A DNA stretch of 24,699 bases from a virus. The stretch spans positions 1 through 24,699 of IMG/VR virus record IMGVR_UViG_3300028840_003337; one strand, 5' to 3'. The notes below the pieces were generated by a model. That model searched no databases and was not told the DNA's origin. It saw nothing but the letters and a program-made list of their open reading frames with translations. Below, one piece after another: positions 17,498 through 24,156 of the stretch. The translations under genes and the position numbers were made by a program. Numbering within the stretch: the first letter of the stretch is position 1; the number at the start of each line of letters is the position of its first letter.

Positions 17498-17753
17498 GTC
17501 TGCGTACCGGCGCAGTGATTTCCTGTTCGAGTTCCTATAGTTTCCCGTAATGTGGCAACCATCATGGAGATGGCGATGCGGTAACGGGAGGCGGAGGGGT
17601 TCCCCTGCCGTTATTTTTACGCAGGCGTCTGAGTAAAAATACGCTGAGGGGCAAGTAAAACGACTCCGTGGAAATATCTACGGAGCAGGGCGGGATGGTC
17701 CGCCCGAAGGTGTAAGCGGACGCAATTTACGGGATGGATATTTCTACGAGGAA
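17498..17753 (-). other. Structured intergenic region (candidate leader RNA or regulatory site)
   Basis: This 256-base gap is the only long non-coding stretch in an operon of overlapping genes. Inverted repeats seen: 17582-17587 with 17608-17613 (around AGGGG/CCCCT), 17613-17620 with 17633-17640 (ATTTTTAC/GTAAAAAT), 17664-17669 with 17680-17685 (CTCCGT/ACGGAG), 17688-17693 with 17700-17705 (GGGCGG/CCGCCC) and 17698-17703 with 17716-17721 (GTCCGC/GCGGAC). The last two share bases and exclude each other. A 14-base near-repeat (TGGAAATATCTACG and TGGATATTTCTACG) occurs at 17669 and 17735. No tRNA and no known riboswitch was recognised. It could be a leader RNA, an attenuator or a packaging site. 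Confidence 0.5.
17535..17561 (-). repeat. Copy 2 of the dispersed 27-base repeat (non-coding)
   Basis: This copy differs from 11455-11481 at two adjacent positions (TA instead of CG on the plus strand). It lies 38 bases upstream of the family 4-like glycosyltransferase start, in the structured intergenic region. In both copies the minus strand has ATGAT shortly before GGTTGCCACAT. Confidence 0.7.
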
Positions 17754-18125
17754 CTAGCGCAGCAACTGGGTGTAGTCACGCCCTTCGCGGATGGCCCGCT
17801 GGATCATCTCGATGCCGCTGCCCTTGTAGTCCTCGGACGATAGGTCACCGCAGCGGCGGGCCAGGCGCAGGGCGTCGCATATCTGGTCGCCGCGGATGAA
17901 GCGCTCGGCGATCTCCCGTATGGGAATCCCCTCGCACGCCATCATCCAGCGCCTGATCGTCCAGCGGCTGACGCCGAGGAGGCGGGCGACCTCCGATTTG
18001 CTCATCCCCGGAATCTGCGGCCAGCCGCTCGTCGTGTCGTCGGGATGGTAGAGCAGGCGGGCGAGGGCCTGCTTCCTGGTAAGCTCGTAGGCGGTCTTCT
18101 TGGCTTTCGGGACCCAGTAGCTCAT
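17754..18125 (-). CDS. Helix-turn-helix DNA-binding protein, possibly small terminase-like
   Basis: This is a 123-residue basic protein. Residues 42-61 form a clear helix-turn-helix (SKSEVARLLGVSRWTIRRWM) like those in resolvases, transposases and small terminase subunits. The rest is helical (IREIAERFIRGDQICDALRLARR). It starts with an ATGA overlap onto the glycosyltransferase before it and is the last gene before the structured intergenic region. The position two genes upstream of the head module fits a small terminase or a regulator. No large terminase follows, so the terminase idea is weak. A regulator acting on the adjacent palindrome-rich gap is an equally good reading. Confidence 0.7.
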   Translation of the reverse strand: MSYWVPKAKKTAYELTRKQALARLLYHPDDTTSGWPQIPGMSKSEVARLLGVSRWTIRRWMMACEGIPIREIAERFIRGDQICDALRLARRCGDLSSEDYKGSGIEMIQRAIREGRDYTQLLR

Positions 18126-18937
18126 GTGGGCTGCGTCTTCCAGCCCCTGAGTCTATTGATCTCATCCCGGTATTCCGGGTAGTCTTCCCTGGCCTTGTAC
18201 TTGCCGTGGTCCTCCATGTCGAGCAGGCGGACGAATACCCCGTCGTAGATGCCGAGCCTGCCGGGGTGAATATGGCGGTAGTAGACCCAGCCCGCCATCG
18301 GTTGCACGTCCTCCCGCAGTCGATTCTCGCCGATGTACGATTGACGGATGACGAGGCCGGAGCCTCCGCACCAGCCGAAGTTGTGGACGGTGCCTATTTC
18401 GTCGACCTGTATAACGGGTGGAGATAAATTGCTGGAAATCGAGGCATCGGGGAACGAGCGACTGCGAAGCAGGTCTGGCCTCAAATAGTGATTTTTGACT
18501 TTTATCTTCTCGTGCTTATTCGCCTTCTTCACGTCCTCCCAAGTCTGCCCCGGCTTCGCCATCACGTGATGGAGTGCCTGGAGGGCGTCCATGTTCGCCG
18601 CCTCGGCCGCATAGATCAGCTTGTCGAGCCATCCCTCCGGCACGACCGTATCGTTGTCCACCTTCCCGTACCAGTCGACATGCGGGTAGATGTCGAAGAA
18701 CACGTTCATCGCCTTGGCGATTCCCTTGTTCTGCTTCGCCCCGATGAAGAAGACGCGGCGCCCCGCATCCCGCTCATCCTCCGCGCGGTTGGCGACCCAC
18801 TCGGCGGTCCCGTCGGTCGAGCCGTTGTCGTAGCAGAGGATATCGTGCTCGACCGGGGTGTTCCGCAGGAGGAAGTCGAGGGCCTCCATCGTGTACTCGC
18901 GGCGGTTATACGAGAGAAAAAGTATCGCTGCTTTCAT
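18122..18937 (-). CDS. GT-A fold glycosyltransferase (family 2-like)
   Basis: This is a 271-residue protein. It opens with the family 2 pattern KAAILFLSYNRREYTMEAL, then CYDNGSTDGTAEWV (DNGSTDGT at 37-44, nucleotide binding), GAKQNKGIAKAMN, and the metal-binding DxD motif as VDND (93-96). GWCGGSGLVIRQSYI is the usual acceptor-site segment. It would move a sugar from a nucleotide-sugar donor to an unknown acceptor in the cytoplasm. Both ends are coupled by ATGA overlaps to the neighbouring genes, so it belongs to the same transcript as the small zinc-ribbon genes and the helix-turn-helix gene. A second, unrelated-fold glycosyltransferase is close by, suggesting a two-step glycosylation. Confidence 0.9.
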   Translation of the reverse strand: MKAAILFLSYNRREYTMEALDFLLRNTPVEHDILCYDNGSTDGTAEWVANRAEDERDAGRRVFFIGAKQNKGIAKAMNVFFDIYPHVDWYGKVDNDTVVPEGWLDKLIYAAEAANMDALQALHHVMAKPGQTWEDVKKANKHEKIKVKNHYLRPDLLRSRSFPDASISSNLSPPVIQVDEIGTVHNFGWCGGSGLVIRQSYIGENRLREDVQPMAGWVYYRHIHPGRLGIYDGVFVRLLDMEDHGKYKAREDYPEYRDEINRLRGWKTQPT

Positions 18938-19161
18938 CTTTCGACCTCCAGGTGGATATAATCATATTCATCGGGAACTTGGTCGGCTATCATCACTTCG
19001 ACCACGCCGTGCTCGCAGTGGTCGATAATAAACTCCATCGCTTTCTTTCTGTTCGTCTCGTCATTTGAGCCGAATCCGAATGAGCATCCGCCGGCGAAGC
19101 GTTGCCCTAGATGAATCTCCTTCTTGCATTTCTTGCAGATAGCTGAATAATCTGTACTCAT
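18934..19161 (-). CDS. Small zinc-ribbon-like protein
   Basis: This is a 75-residue protein starting at MSTDYSAICKKC. That start follows GAGGAGG and overlaps the previous stop as ATGA; a longer frame extends upstream without support. C9 and C12 form one Cys pair, and HCEHG in the middle may supply the other ligands. ATGA overlap with the family 2-like glycosyltransferase downstream. Function unknown. Confidence 0.75.
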   Translation of the reverse strand: MSTDYSAICKKCKKEIHLGQRFAGGCSFGFGSNDETNRKKAMEFIIDHCEHGVVEVMIADQVPDEYDYIHLEVER

Positions 19162-19295
19162 TCGGCCTCCTCTTTCACCAGTTGTAGCCTTACATACCTC
19201 TGCTTCGGCTCGCAGAATGACTTTATCCACTTCTTGTCGCTTCTTCTCTCCACGACCATATCGCAATGAGGACACCTATACTTACGTAGTTTCAT
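19158..19295 (-). CDS. Very small Cys-pair protein (45 residues)
   Basis: This short gene is easily overlooked. ATG at 19295 overlaps the nucleotidyltransferase stop, and its TGA overlaps the next ATG, so it fits the gap exactly. The product opens MKLRKYRCPHCDMVVERRSD, with C8-x2-C11 and a further C28, then a basic helix ending VKEEAE. It could be a small zinc-binding nucleic-acid or protein adaptor. The perfect fit with both neighbours is the main support. Confidence 0.7.
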   Translation of the reverse strand: MKLRKYRCPHCDMVVERRSDKKWIKSFCEPKQRYVRLQLVKEEAE

Positions 19296-20074
19296 TCTCT
19301 CTCCCCCAGAGCCATCGCAACGACCTCGACGGCGAGCTGATTAATTTTATCACGATCCGGTTCTGCCGGTAAATCCGATTTGATATAGGCATCTTCGATA
19401 GACCTGAAAAGGCGCTCGGCTTCAGCCTTCACCTGCTCAAGCGTGTATTCCCCGTTCTTGATTTCAAGAAGATACGTCGCGTCGTGTTTCCTCGTCGGAT
19501 ACAGCCTGCCCTCGACGAAAAACTCGATCCCCATTTTGAGAAGGCGTATCAAATGGCTGGCGTTCTTCGTGTCGTACCCGTACTTCTCAACAAGGCGTTT
19601 TCTCTTCTCGCCCATATACCCCTCGAACTTGTAATGCGTCATCCGGTGGAGCTGCCCGTGGGCGTAGCCGATGAACGACCGGTATAGATGCTTCGCGCTG
19701 AATAGCTCTCGGCTATCAAGGATGAGCCGGCCCGCCGGGGTGATATTCAGATAGTAGACATCATCGAGCCAGAGACTCGAGACGACGTTCGGGTTCCCTT
19801 TCTCGAGCAGGCTGATATACTTTCTCGCTTCGTAGATCACGATATCCCACTCACCGCGCTTGATCTCTTTCGTGCCACGAGAGCCGTACTTCTTCAGGCC
19901 GTAGTAGTAATCCTTCGGTGGAACACACACGGCCATCGCATCTTTGTCATCTATGCTGTTTGGGTCGCTATTCGGTACGTACATTCCGTGGGAGACAGAG
20001 CCACGGTAGAATGAGAGAATATTCCATTCTCCGAGCCCTTTCTGCTCTTTAATTATGTCTTTCGGAATACTCAC
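19292..20074 (-). CDS. Predicted nucleotidyltransferase (COG3541-like)
   Basis: This is a 260-residue protein. The chosen GTG start at 20074 overlaps the HAD gene stop as GTGA; an upstream in-frame extension of 35 residues reads as antisense-like basic sequence and is rejected. Residues 24-45 (RGSVSHGMYV, then DDKDAM) match the polymerase-beta-type nucleotidyltransferase core: G25-S26 followed by D43-x-D45, with D77 in EWDIVIYE as the likely third carboxylate. The C-terminal half is helical (ASHLIRLLKMGIEFF), as in related phage and bacterial proteins. It would transfer a nucleotide to a protein, RNA or small molecule; the substrate is unknown. Neighbours are the HAD phosphatase and small Cys-rich proteins. 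Confidence 0.8.
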   Translation of the reverse strand: MSIPKDIIKEQKGLGEWNILSFYRGSVSHGMYVPNSDPNSIDDKDAMAVCVPPKDYYYGLKKYGSRGTKEIKRGEWDIVIYEARKYISLLEKGNPNVVSSLWLDDVYYLNITPAGRLILDSRELFSAKHLYRSFIGYAHGQLHRMTHYKFEGYMGEKRKRLVEKYGYDTKNASHLIRLLKMGIEFFVEGRLYPTRKHDATYLLEIKNGEYTLEQVKAEAERLFRSIEDAYIKSDLPAEPDRDKINQLAVEVVAMALGERE

Positions 20075-20394
20075 TCGATCTCCCCCATGATTGTCTCGAT
20101 TACGTCCTTCCTCGCCAGCCTGATATTCACCTTCCCGAGCTTGACCTCCTCGTCGTCGAAAGCGATGTCCGGGCGGCATTCCCCCTTCGCCATCGTCTCG
20201 GCCTTCAGCCCGAGCTTGTCGGCCCAGTGGGAGGCGTAGTCGGATCCCCCACCGGACCAGATGACCATCTCGCAGCCGGCCCGTTGAAGCAGGAGAAAGA
20301 GCTGGATGTTCTCGTAAAGCGGATGATCCCCGTCCTCAACCGTCTGGCCGATGAGGGTGCCGTCTACGTCGAAGGCTACGACTGGAATCTTCAT
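20071..20394 (-). CDS. Small HAD-superfamily phosphatase
   Basis: This 107-residue protein begins VVAFDVDGTL, with D9 and D11 as nucleophile and acid (motif I). MVIWSGGGSDYASHWADKLGL supplies motif II, and PDIAFDDEEV looks like the late acidic motif. The size fits a cap-less HAD hydrolase, shorter than most free phosphatases. The substrate is not evident; a sugar phosphate or nucleotide phosphate would fit with the glycosyltransferases downstream. ATGA overlap with the membrane protein gene before it and GTGA overlap with the nucleotidyltransferase after it. Confidence 0.85.
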   Translation of the reverse strand: MKIPVVAFDVDGTLIGQTVEDGDHPLYENIQLFLLLQRAGCEMVIWSGGGSDYASHWADKLGLKAETMAKGECRPDIAFDDEEVKLGKVNIRLARKDVIETIMGEIE

Positions 20395-20711
20395 TTATCA
20401 CCCTGCGTAAATCTCTTCGATGTCGGTATCATCCGCTGTGAAATCTCAAGGTAATTAAATCCTCGATGATAGTTCTGCCACTTCGCCTTGAACTCCTCGA
20501 TATATTTTCTGCGCTCCTCTTCCGATGAGAAATCAGGCATTGTAATTGATACACCCACTCGCCGGTGAAAAGCAGATTTCACCCTCCGTAGGGTGTTCTT
20601 CAACGCCGTCCAGAATATGCCTATCAGGATAACGCAATAGAGCGTAGCGTAGGCGACGGCAAGGAGAGCCGTTACGATACAGAAACCAATGGCGTGAGAA
20701 AGCGGATTCAT
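20391..20711 (-). CDS. Small membrane-anchored protein
   Basis: This is a 106-residue protein with a hydrophobic N-terminus (about residues 8-35), which could make one or two membrane segments, followed by a basic, then charged helical tail (SSEEERRKYIEEFKAKW). The tail should face the cytoplasm. The start overlaps the previous stop as ATGA. It could be a lysis accessory or membrane anchor, but no family is recognised. Confidence 0.7.
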   Translation of the reverse strand: MNPLSHAIGFCIVTALLAVAYATLYCVILIGIFWTALKNTLRRVKSAFHRRVGVSITMPDFSSEEERRKYIEEFKAKWQNYHRGFNYLEISQRMIPTSKRFTQGDK

Positions 20712-20851
20712 TCCTGCCTCCAGAGTTCAAATTTACATACGAGTATCCCGAGGAGATTCACGAGGCCAAGAGCAAGAACAAGCACAAGCCAGAACGGCCA
20801 GAAGACGATCAGCTTCAGAAGATTGCCGAAGATATCACCGCCGATTTTCAT
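20708..20851 (-). CDS. Single-span membrane peptide (47 residues)
   Basis: MKIGGDIFGNLLKLIVFWPF opens a peptide with one long hydrophobic stretch (about residues 11-38) and a charged end. The ATG at 20851 shares one base with the previous stop (TGATG); the longer upstream frame lies inside the previous gene. The size would suit a small holin or spanin-like peptide, but it is far from any lysis gene and remains unassigned. Confidence 0.65.
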   Translation of the reverse strand: MKIGGDIFGNLLKLIVFWPFWLVLVLALGLVNLLGILVCKFELWRQE

Positions 20852-21159
20852 CAAAGCCTCTTCCCAACGATATACATGCTCGGCCCGAACTTGAAGCCAC
20901 ACACCAAGCACCGGAGGGTGTTTTCTTTCTCGCCGAGAAGAATCCCGCAGCGAGGGCAGCACCGCAGCTTGACGAGGATCTTATCGCTCCGGTCCTCGAT
21001 GTCGGACGCCTCGTAGTCGCCGCACCACTGCGACGAGCTGACGATTGGCCAGACGCCGGACTGGCCCTCCTGGAGAGCCATCGGGGAATACCGCCGGCAG
21101 CGGCCGATGCCCTTATCGCCGTCCCAGAACCTGCAGAAACCGCAACACTCGTCACTCAT
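20851..21159 (-). CDS. Cys-rich protein with two metal-binding motifs
   Basis: This is a 102-residue protein. The N-terminus has C6-x2-C9, C21 in GRCRRYSP, then WP and C46 in WCGDYE, a pattern I know from small phage and actinobacterial Cys-rich proteins that may bind iron-sulfur or zinc. The C-terminal part is a separate zinc ribbon (CPRCG and CLVCG). It overlaps the upstream gene by eight bases and the downstream gene by one base. Confidence 0.75.
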   Translation of the reverse strand: MSDECCGFCRFWDGDKGIGRCRRYSPMALQEGQSGVWPIVSSSQWCGDYEASDIEDRSDKILVKLRCCPRCGILLGEKENTLRCLVCGFKFGPSMYIVGKRL

Positions 21160-21343
21160 CTGACGCCTCCTTGACTGCCTGCGCTTTCAACCTACGCATC
21201 TGGCTCTTGCTCTTCGGATGATACCGCTCGTCAAGTTCCGCTTCGATACACTTCCATGAGCAGTAGCCTTCGCCGTTCAGAAAGTAGAGCATGTGGGCCA
21301 CCCTCCCGCAGCGCGAGCATGGCTTCTTGATAGATGAGCTCAC
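21152..21343 (-). CDS. Small zinc-finger protein (63 residues)
   Basis: The product has C9-x2-C12 and C28-x3-C32 (CSRCG, then YCSWKC), followed by a basic tail. It starts at GTG overlapping the stop of the Ntn hydrolase gene (GTGA). The fold resembles treble-clef or MYM-type fingers, which often bind nucleic acid or protein. No function can be assigned. Confidence 0.75.
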   Translation of the reverse strand: MSSSIKKPCSRCGRVAHMLYFLNGEGYCSWKCIEAELDERYHPKSKSQMRRLKAQAVKEASDE

Positions 21344-21912
21344 TTTATTTCTCCCTCGAGTTTCAGGACGGTGAACGGACCACGAACGCCGGGCGAGAAC
21401 TCCTCGGCTGCCTTCAGCGCCTCGAGTATTCGATGCTTCGGCGTCATCTCCGACCCGATAGTCTGGTACAGTGAACCCATCGCGTACTCACCGCCGCACC
21501 CGACAGCCTCGAACGGGTGCTTGCACTTCGCAACGTAGAAACTTCCATCGACGCTGTAGAGCGTTCCCTTATAGCCGAGGAGGAACCCGCCGGAGAGTGA
21601 CAGCTCGTTATCTTTCAGCTCGGCTATATTCTTATCCTTGGCGGCCTTCGCTAGTTCATCGACAAAGCGCGTATTGAGGAACGTCTCGTTATCCTCGTCC
21701 TCATACTGCCTCGGGCGATCAAAAGAGAACCGGAGAAAATGAGCGACCCTGCATAGCCCAGTGAAGCCGTATATCATCTTATTGCGGATATATACTTTCT
21801 CGGCGTTATTCCTGCCCTGCGACCAGCCGCAGACCTCAAGGCTATCTCCACCCATCCACACGTTCCCGTCCTGCGCTATCGCGGCGATGCACGTTGTTGG
21901 CTCTCTTTTCAT
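21340..21912 (-). CDS. Proteasome/HslV-like Ntn hydrolase
   Basis: This 190-residue protein matches the proteasome beta and HslV family. Taking T7 as Thr1, D23 falls at position 17 (in MGGDS) and K39 at position 33 (AEKVYI), exactly the catalytic spacing of HslV. The segment TCIAAIAQDGNVWMGGD aligns without gaps to the HslV N-terminus. MKREPT would be a six-residue propeptide removed by self-cleavage. The late motif is VGCGGEYAMGS, where HslV has a Ser in place of the first Cys. Phage-encoded members of this family exist, with unclear substrates. It is ATGA-coupled to the small basic gene before it. A peptidase role needs an unfoldase partner; the only AAA+ domain in the window is in the prohead protease gene. 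Confidence 0.85.
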   Translation of the reverse strand: MKREPTTCIAAIAQDGNVWMGGDSLEVCGWSQGRNNAEKVYIRNKMIYGFTGLCRVAHFLRFSFDRPRQYEDEDNETFLNTRFVDELAKAAKDKNIAELKDNELSLSGGFLLGYKGTLYSVDGSFYVAKCKHPFEAVGCGGEYAMGSLYQTIGSEMTPKHRILEALKAAEEFSPGVRGPFTVLKLEGEIK

Positions 21913-22064
21913 TCGTCCTCCTCGATGGCGAACCCGTCTCCCTTGGCGATCATTCGCCCCATGAACTTCGGGCGGCCCTGGCCGTGGTCGGCGAGGCGCC
22001 TGCTCTTGTACTTGTTCCGCCGCTCCCTGCGGTGCCTTCGTCTCTGCTTTTCCGCTTCGTTCAT
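21909..22064 (-). CDS. Very small, highly basic protein (51 residues)
   Basis: ATG at 22064 with GGAGGGGG upstream, and a TGA that overlaps the Ntn hydrolase ATG. The sequence is rich in Arg and Lys (EAEKQRRRHRRERRNKYKSR) and ends with acidic residues. It could bind nucleic acid. It fills a gap of about 160 bases exactly, which supports it as a real gene. Confidence 0.65.
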   Translation of the reverse strand: MNEAEKQRRRHRRERRNKYKSRRLADHGQGRPKFMGRMIAKGDGFAIEEDE

Positions 22065-22069
22065 CTTAA

Positions 22070-22288
22070 TCAACCCCCTCCTATCGCCCTGTCTATGGCC
22101 TCGCGGATGCTATCGCTCCAGCCGTCAGCCTCGATGAAGAAAACCGTCTCGATGTCCTGCTTCTCATCCCCGATGGGGCAGTTCTGCATACCGTCGCCCG
22201 TGACGGTCCAGTGGCCGTTGTCGTCGGAGATGAGCGCCATGCCATCGCCGTGCTGCTCGAGCCAGTCGAGTCGTTCGGTGTCAGTCAT
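22070..22288 (-). CDS. Small phage protein with TDTERLDWLE start
   Basis: This is a 72-residue protein opening MTDTERLDWLEQHGDGMALI and ending SIREAIDRAIGG. The pattern of a short TERLDWLE helix followed by a strand pair and a DSIREAID helix recurs in small hypothetical proteins of many tailed phages. A ribosome site (TGGAGG) lies upstream. Its function is not known. Confidence 0.7.
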   Translation of the reverse strand: MTDTERLDWLEQHGDGMALISDDNGHWTVTGDGMQNCPIGDEKQDIETVFFIEADGWSDSIREAIDRAIGGG

Positions 22289-22328
22289 TTCAACAGCCTC
22301 CAGAGGTTGCTCTTCTGCCTGGCCTCAT

Positions 22329-22718
22329 TCAGCGTGAACATGGCCTCAGCCTCTCCTCGACCAGAAACAGCCTGTTCTCGATATCACACATTCGTTGATG
22401 GATATTTTTAATCGACGGGAGTTCTTCTTTGTCGCTCTCTCGCCGTGGAGGCGGGGGCGGCGGGTCCGGGATATTCGGAACCGACCCGGATTTATCAAGC
22501 CAGCCCTCTGACTTTTCGAGGTACGGCCTGACGACATCGATGTAATATCGCAGCCTGTTATTCTCAAGCCGTAGCTCCACGTTCTTTCTATGAAACTCCT
22601 CCGTCTCTCCTGCGAGCTTCTGTATCTCCGCGTCCTTGTCTTTCAGCATCTCGTGGACGAGCTCGGCCATCGCCTTCAGTTCGGATGCCATTTTTTTCAG
22701 GTACGATACGTCGGCCAT
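22329..22718 (-). CDS. Coiled-coil protein with Pro-rich hinge
   Basis: This is a 129-residue protein; ATG at 22718 is chosen because AGGAGGTGA sits at the right distance, and the GTG just before it is too close. Residues about 5-60 are a long heptad-rich helix (MASELKAMAELVHEMLKDKD), then PDPPPPPPRR, then a second helix. It could be a tether or a structural spacer. No family is recognised. Confidence 0.65.
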   Translation of the reverse strand: MADVSYLKKMASELKAMAELVHEMLKDKDAEIQKLAGETEEFHRKNVELRLENNRLRYYIDVVRPYLEKSEGWLDKSGSVPNIPDPPPPPPRRESDKEELPSIKNIHQRMCDIENRLFLVEERLRPCSR

Positions 22719-22722
22719 CACG

Positions 22723-23061
22723 TCACCTCCTCACTTGATCAGTATACCACTCAATCATAGCTTTGTCCGCGGCGATTGAAAGCCCCATCCTGTTTGCTGC
22801 AAACCTGTCCCAGTCATGCCTTGCATATATCCACATCTCAACGTCACCGATTTCTCCGGTCACCTTGCGGTCTCGTATGGTAAATCTACCTATCACCTGA
22901 TAGCGTAGAGATTTACAGGTATAGTCGATGGGGAGATATATAAACGGACGCCTATCGAACATCGGCTCCGAGATATGAAACAGCGGCATACGGTAGTCCA
23001 TCTCCCACTCAAACTCACGGATAGGAATATCTCGTAATGGATAACCAGTCACGGCTTCCAT
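22723..23061 (-). CDS. Hypothetical protein
   Basis: This 112-residue protein begins at ATG 23061 (TGATG overlap with the previous stop, GGAGG seven bases upstream). It is rich in aromatic residues and mixed alpha/beta (YPLRDIPIREFEWEMDYRMP, then VEMWIYARHDWDRF). No motif or family is recognised. Confidence 0.65.
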   Translation of the reverse strand: MEAVTGYPLRDIPIREFEWEMDYRMPLFHISEPMFDRRPFIYLPIDYTCKSLRYQVIGRFTIRDRKVTGEIGDVEMWIYARHDWDRFAANRMGLSIAADKAMIEWYTDQVRR

Positions 23062-23543
23062 CACTTCACCTCCTCGACATCCGAGAGCCTGACCACCCTC
23101 TCGAATATCCCGTTCTTGTAGAGCTCGATCATGTCGTTCCTGCTGTTGCCGATATCGTAGACGTTACCACAGTAAATCACCTTGCCCTTCGGCGTCGGGT
23201 CGGCTATCTCCTGAAGCTTGAAGATCAGGTCGGCAAGGTCGTCATCCTCCCACACGGCGAAGAGCTGGTCCCCGTCGAAGCATCCGTCGCGCGACTCACA
23301 CTCAAGGTCGAGGGCGAGGCGGGCCCCGGCCTCGGCGGCGAATAGCTTGTCTGCCCGGTCCCCGTCATCGTGACAGTCTATCGCGTCGGCGATTGATACG
23401 TAGAAGAAGTCGATCGGTCTGGTATCATCGAACGATATCGTCTTCCCCTTGATGCAGAGCTTGCCGAAGATACACGGCTCGTACTTACTGAAGAGCGTTC
23501 CAGACGGCATGGCGAGGAATGTCATACGATCGACTATTCTCAT
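23061..23543 (-). CDS. Hypothetical protein
   Basis: This is a 160-residue acidic protein with ATG at 23543 in a TAATG junction and GGAGGAG upstream. It has several Asp/Glu-rich stretches (CHDDGDRADK, WEDDDLADLIFKLQEIAD) and a late YDIGNSRNDMIELYKNG segment. No catalytic pattern is clear. It belongs to the same coupled operon. Confidence 0.65.
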   Translation of the reverse strand: MRIVDRMTFLAMPSGTLFSKYEPCIFGKLCIKGKTISFDDTRPIDFFYVSIADAIDCHDDGDRADKLFAAEAGARLALDLECESRDGCFDGDQLFAVWEDDDLADLIFKLQEIADPTPKGKVIYCGNVYDIGNSRNDMIELYKNGIFERVVRLSDVEEVK

Positions 23544-23941
23544 TATATCTCCTCCGTTACAATCGTATGCTTCCAGCGAGGATTCCCCTGCTTATCGACC
23601 ACAACGATGGAGTAGCTTCTTCCATCATCATTGTTAACCGGGTCTCTGTCCATCGATAATTCCTCGCCAGTTTCCGGGTCGGTTAAAAGTACCGTGGTAA
23701 GGAACTTAATTACTCTGGCTCTTAATGCGCCAAACTTTTCCGGTATGATATCAAGGCAGTCAATCTCCCACTGGAAGCCGCACTGCCAGCAGGTGACGAG
23801 AATCCAGTCATTGCCGCCGACTGTCCCCTCGTATTTCAGGTCGGATTTGATCCGTGGAAACATATCTGAGCCGAACTCCGATACCTGCTTCGCCCCGCAC
23901 TTCTTGCAGTCGCTGATCCTGTCGCCTATCCAGTCGCTCAT
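23543..23941 (-). CDS. Double Cys-pair zinc-ribbon protein
   Basis: This is a 132-residue protein starting at the ATG that overlaps the previous stop (ATGA); a GTG five codons upstream is less likely. C12-x2-C15 and C51-x2-C54 (CKKCG, TCWQCGFQW) form a zinc ribbon. The CW-x-CG pair and the C-terminal VVV strand resemble the first gene of the operon (24153-24545), so the two may be paralogues. Confidence 0.7.
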   Translation of the reverse strand: MSDWIGDRISDCKKCGAKQVSEFGSDMFPRIKSDLKYEGTVGGNDWILVTCWQCGFQWEIDCLDIIPEKFGALRARVIKFLTTVLLTDPETGEELSMDRDPVNNDDGRSYSIVVVDKQGNPRWKHTIVTEEI

Positions 23942-24156
23942 TCCCGATTCTCCCACTCGTCACAGATGCCGTACTCGCACACCTTGCGCTCCCTCGTCAA
24001 CTCCCTAAAGTTCCTGGGGCATCCATCCTCGCGCCTATCGGAAATCCCGCGCACGCAATAATAAGTCGTTCCGTCTATCTGATGGTATCTCACATAAACC
24101 CTCTTGCACGAGTAACATCCCTCTTGTAGGCGATAGCCAATAGGTAGCTTGCTCAC
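23938..24156 (-). CDS. Small Cys-rich protein (72 residues)
   Basis: GTG start in a GTGA overlap, with a strong AAGGAGGT site upstream. The product has C-x2-C in GCYSCKRVYV, then a Cys in YYCVRGIS and DGCPRNF, and two more Cys near the end (VCEYGICDEW). Probably metal binding. Function unknown. Confidence 0.7.
   Translation of the reverse strand: MSKLPIGYRLQEGCYSCKRVYVRYHQIDGTTYYCVRGISDRREDGCPRNFRELTRERKVCEYGICDEWENRE

Noticed and set aside
17530-17545. Resemblance to a half FRT recombination site (GTTCCTATA followed by TTTC)
   Set aside because: Only one arm is similar, no inverted partner or recombinase gene is present, and the flanks differ. Treated as coincidence.
22285-22341. An 18-residue ORF (MFTLNEARQKSNLWRLLK) that overlaps the next start
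   Set aside because: It has an ATGA junction like its neighbours, but it has no own ribosome site, is very short and may only be the sequence around the next gene's ribosome site.
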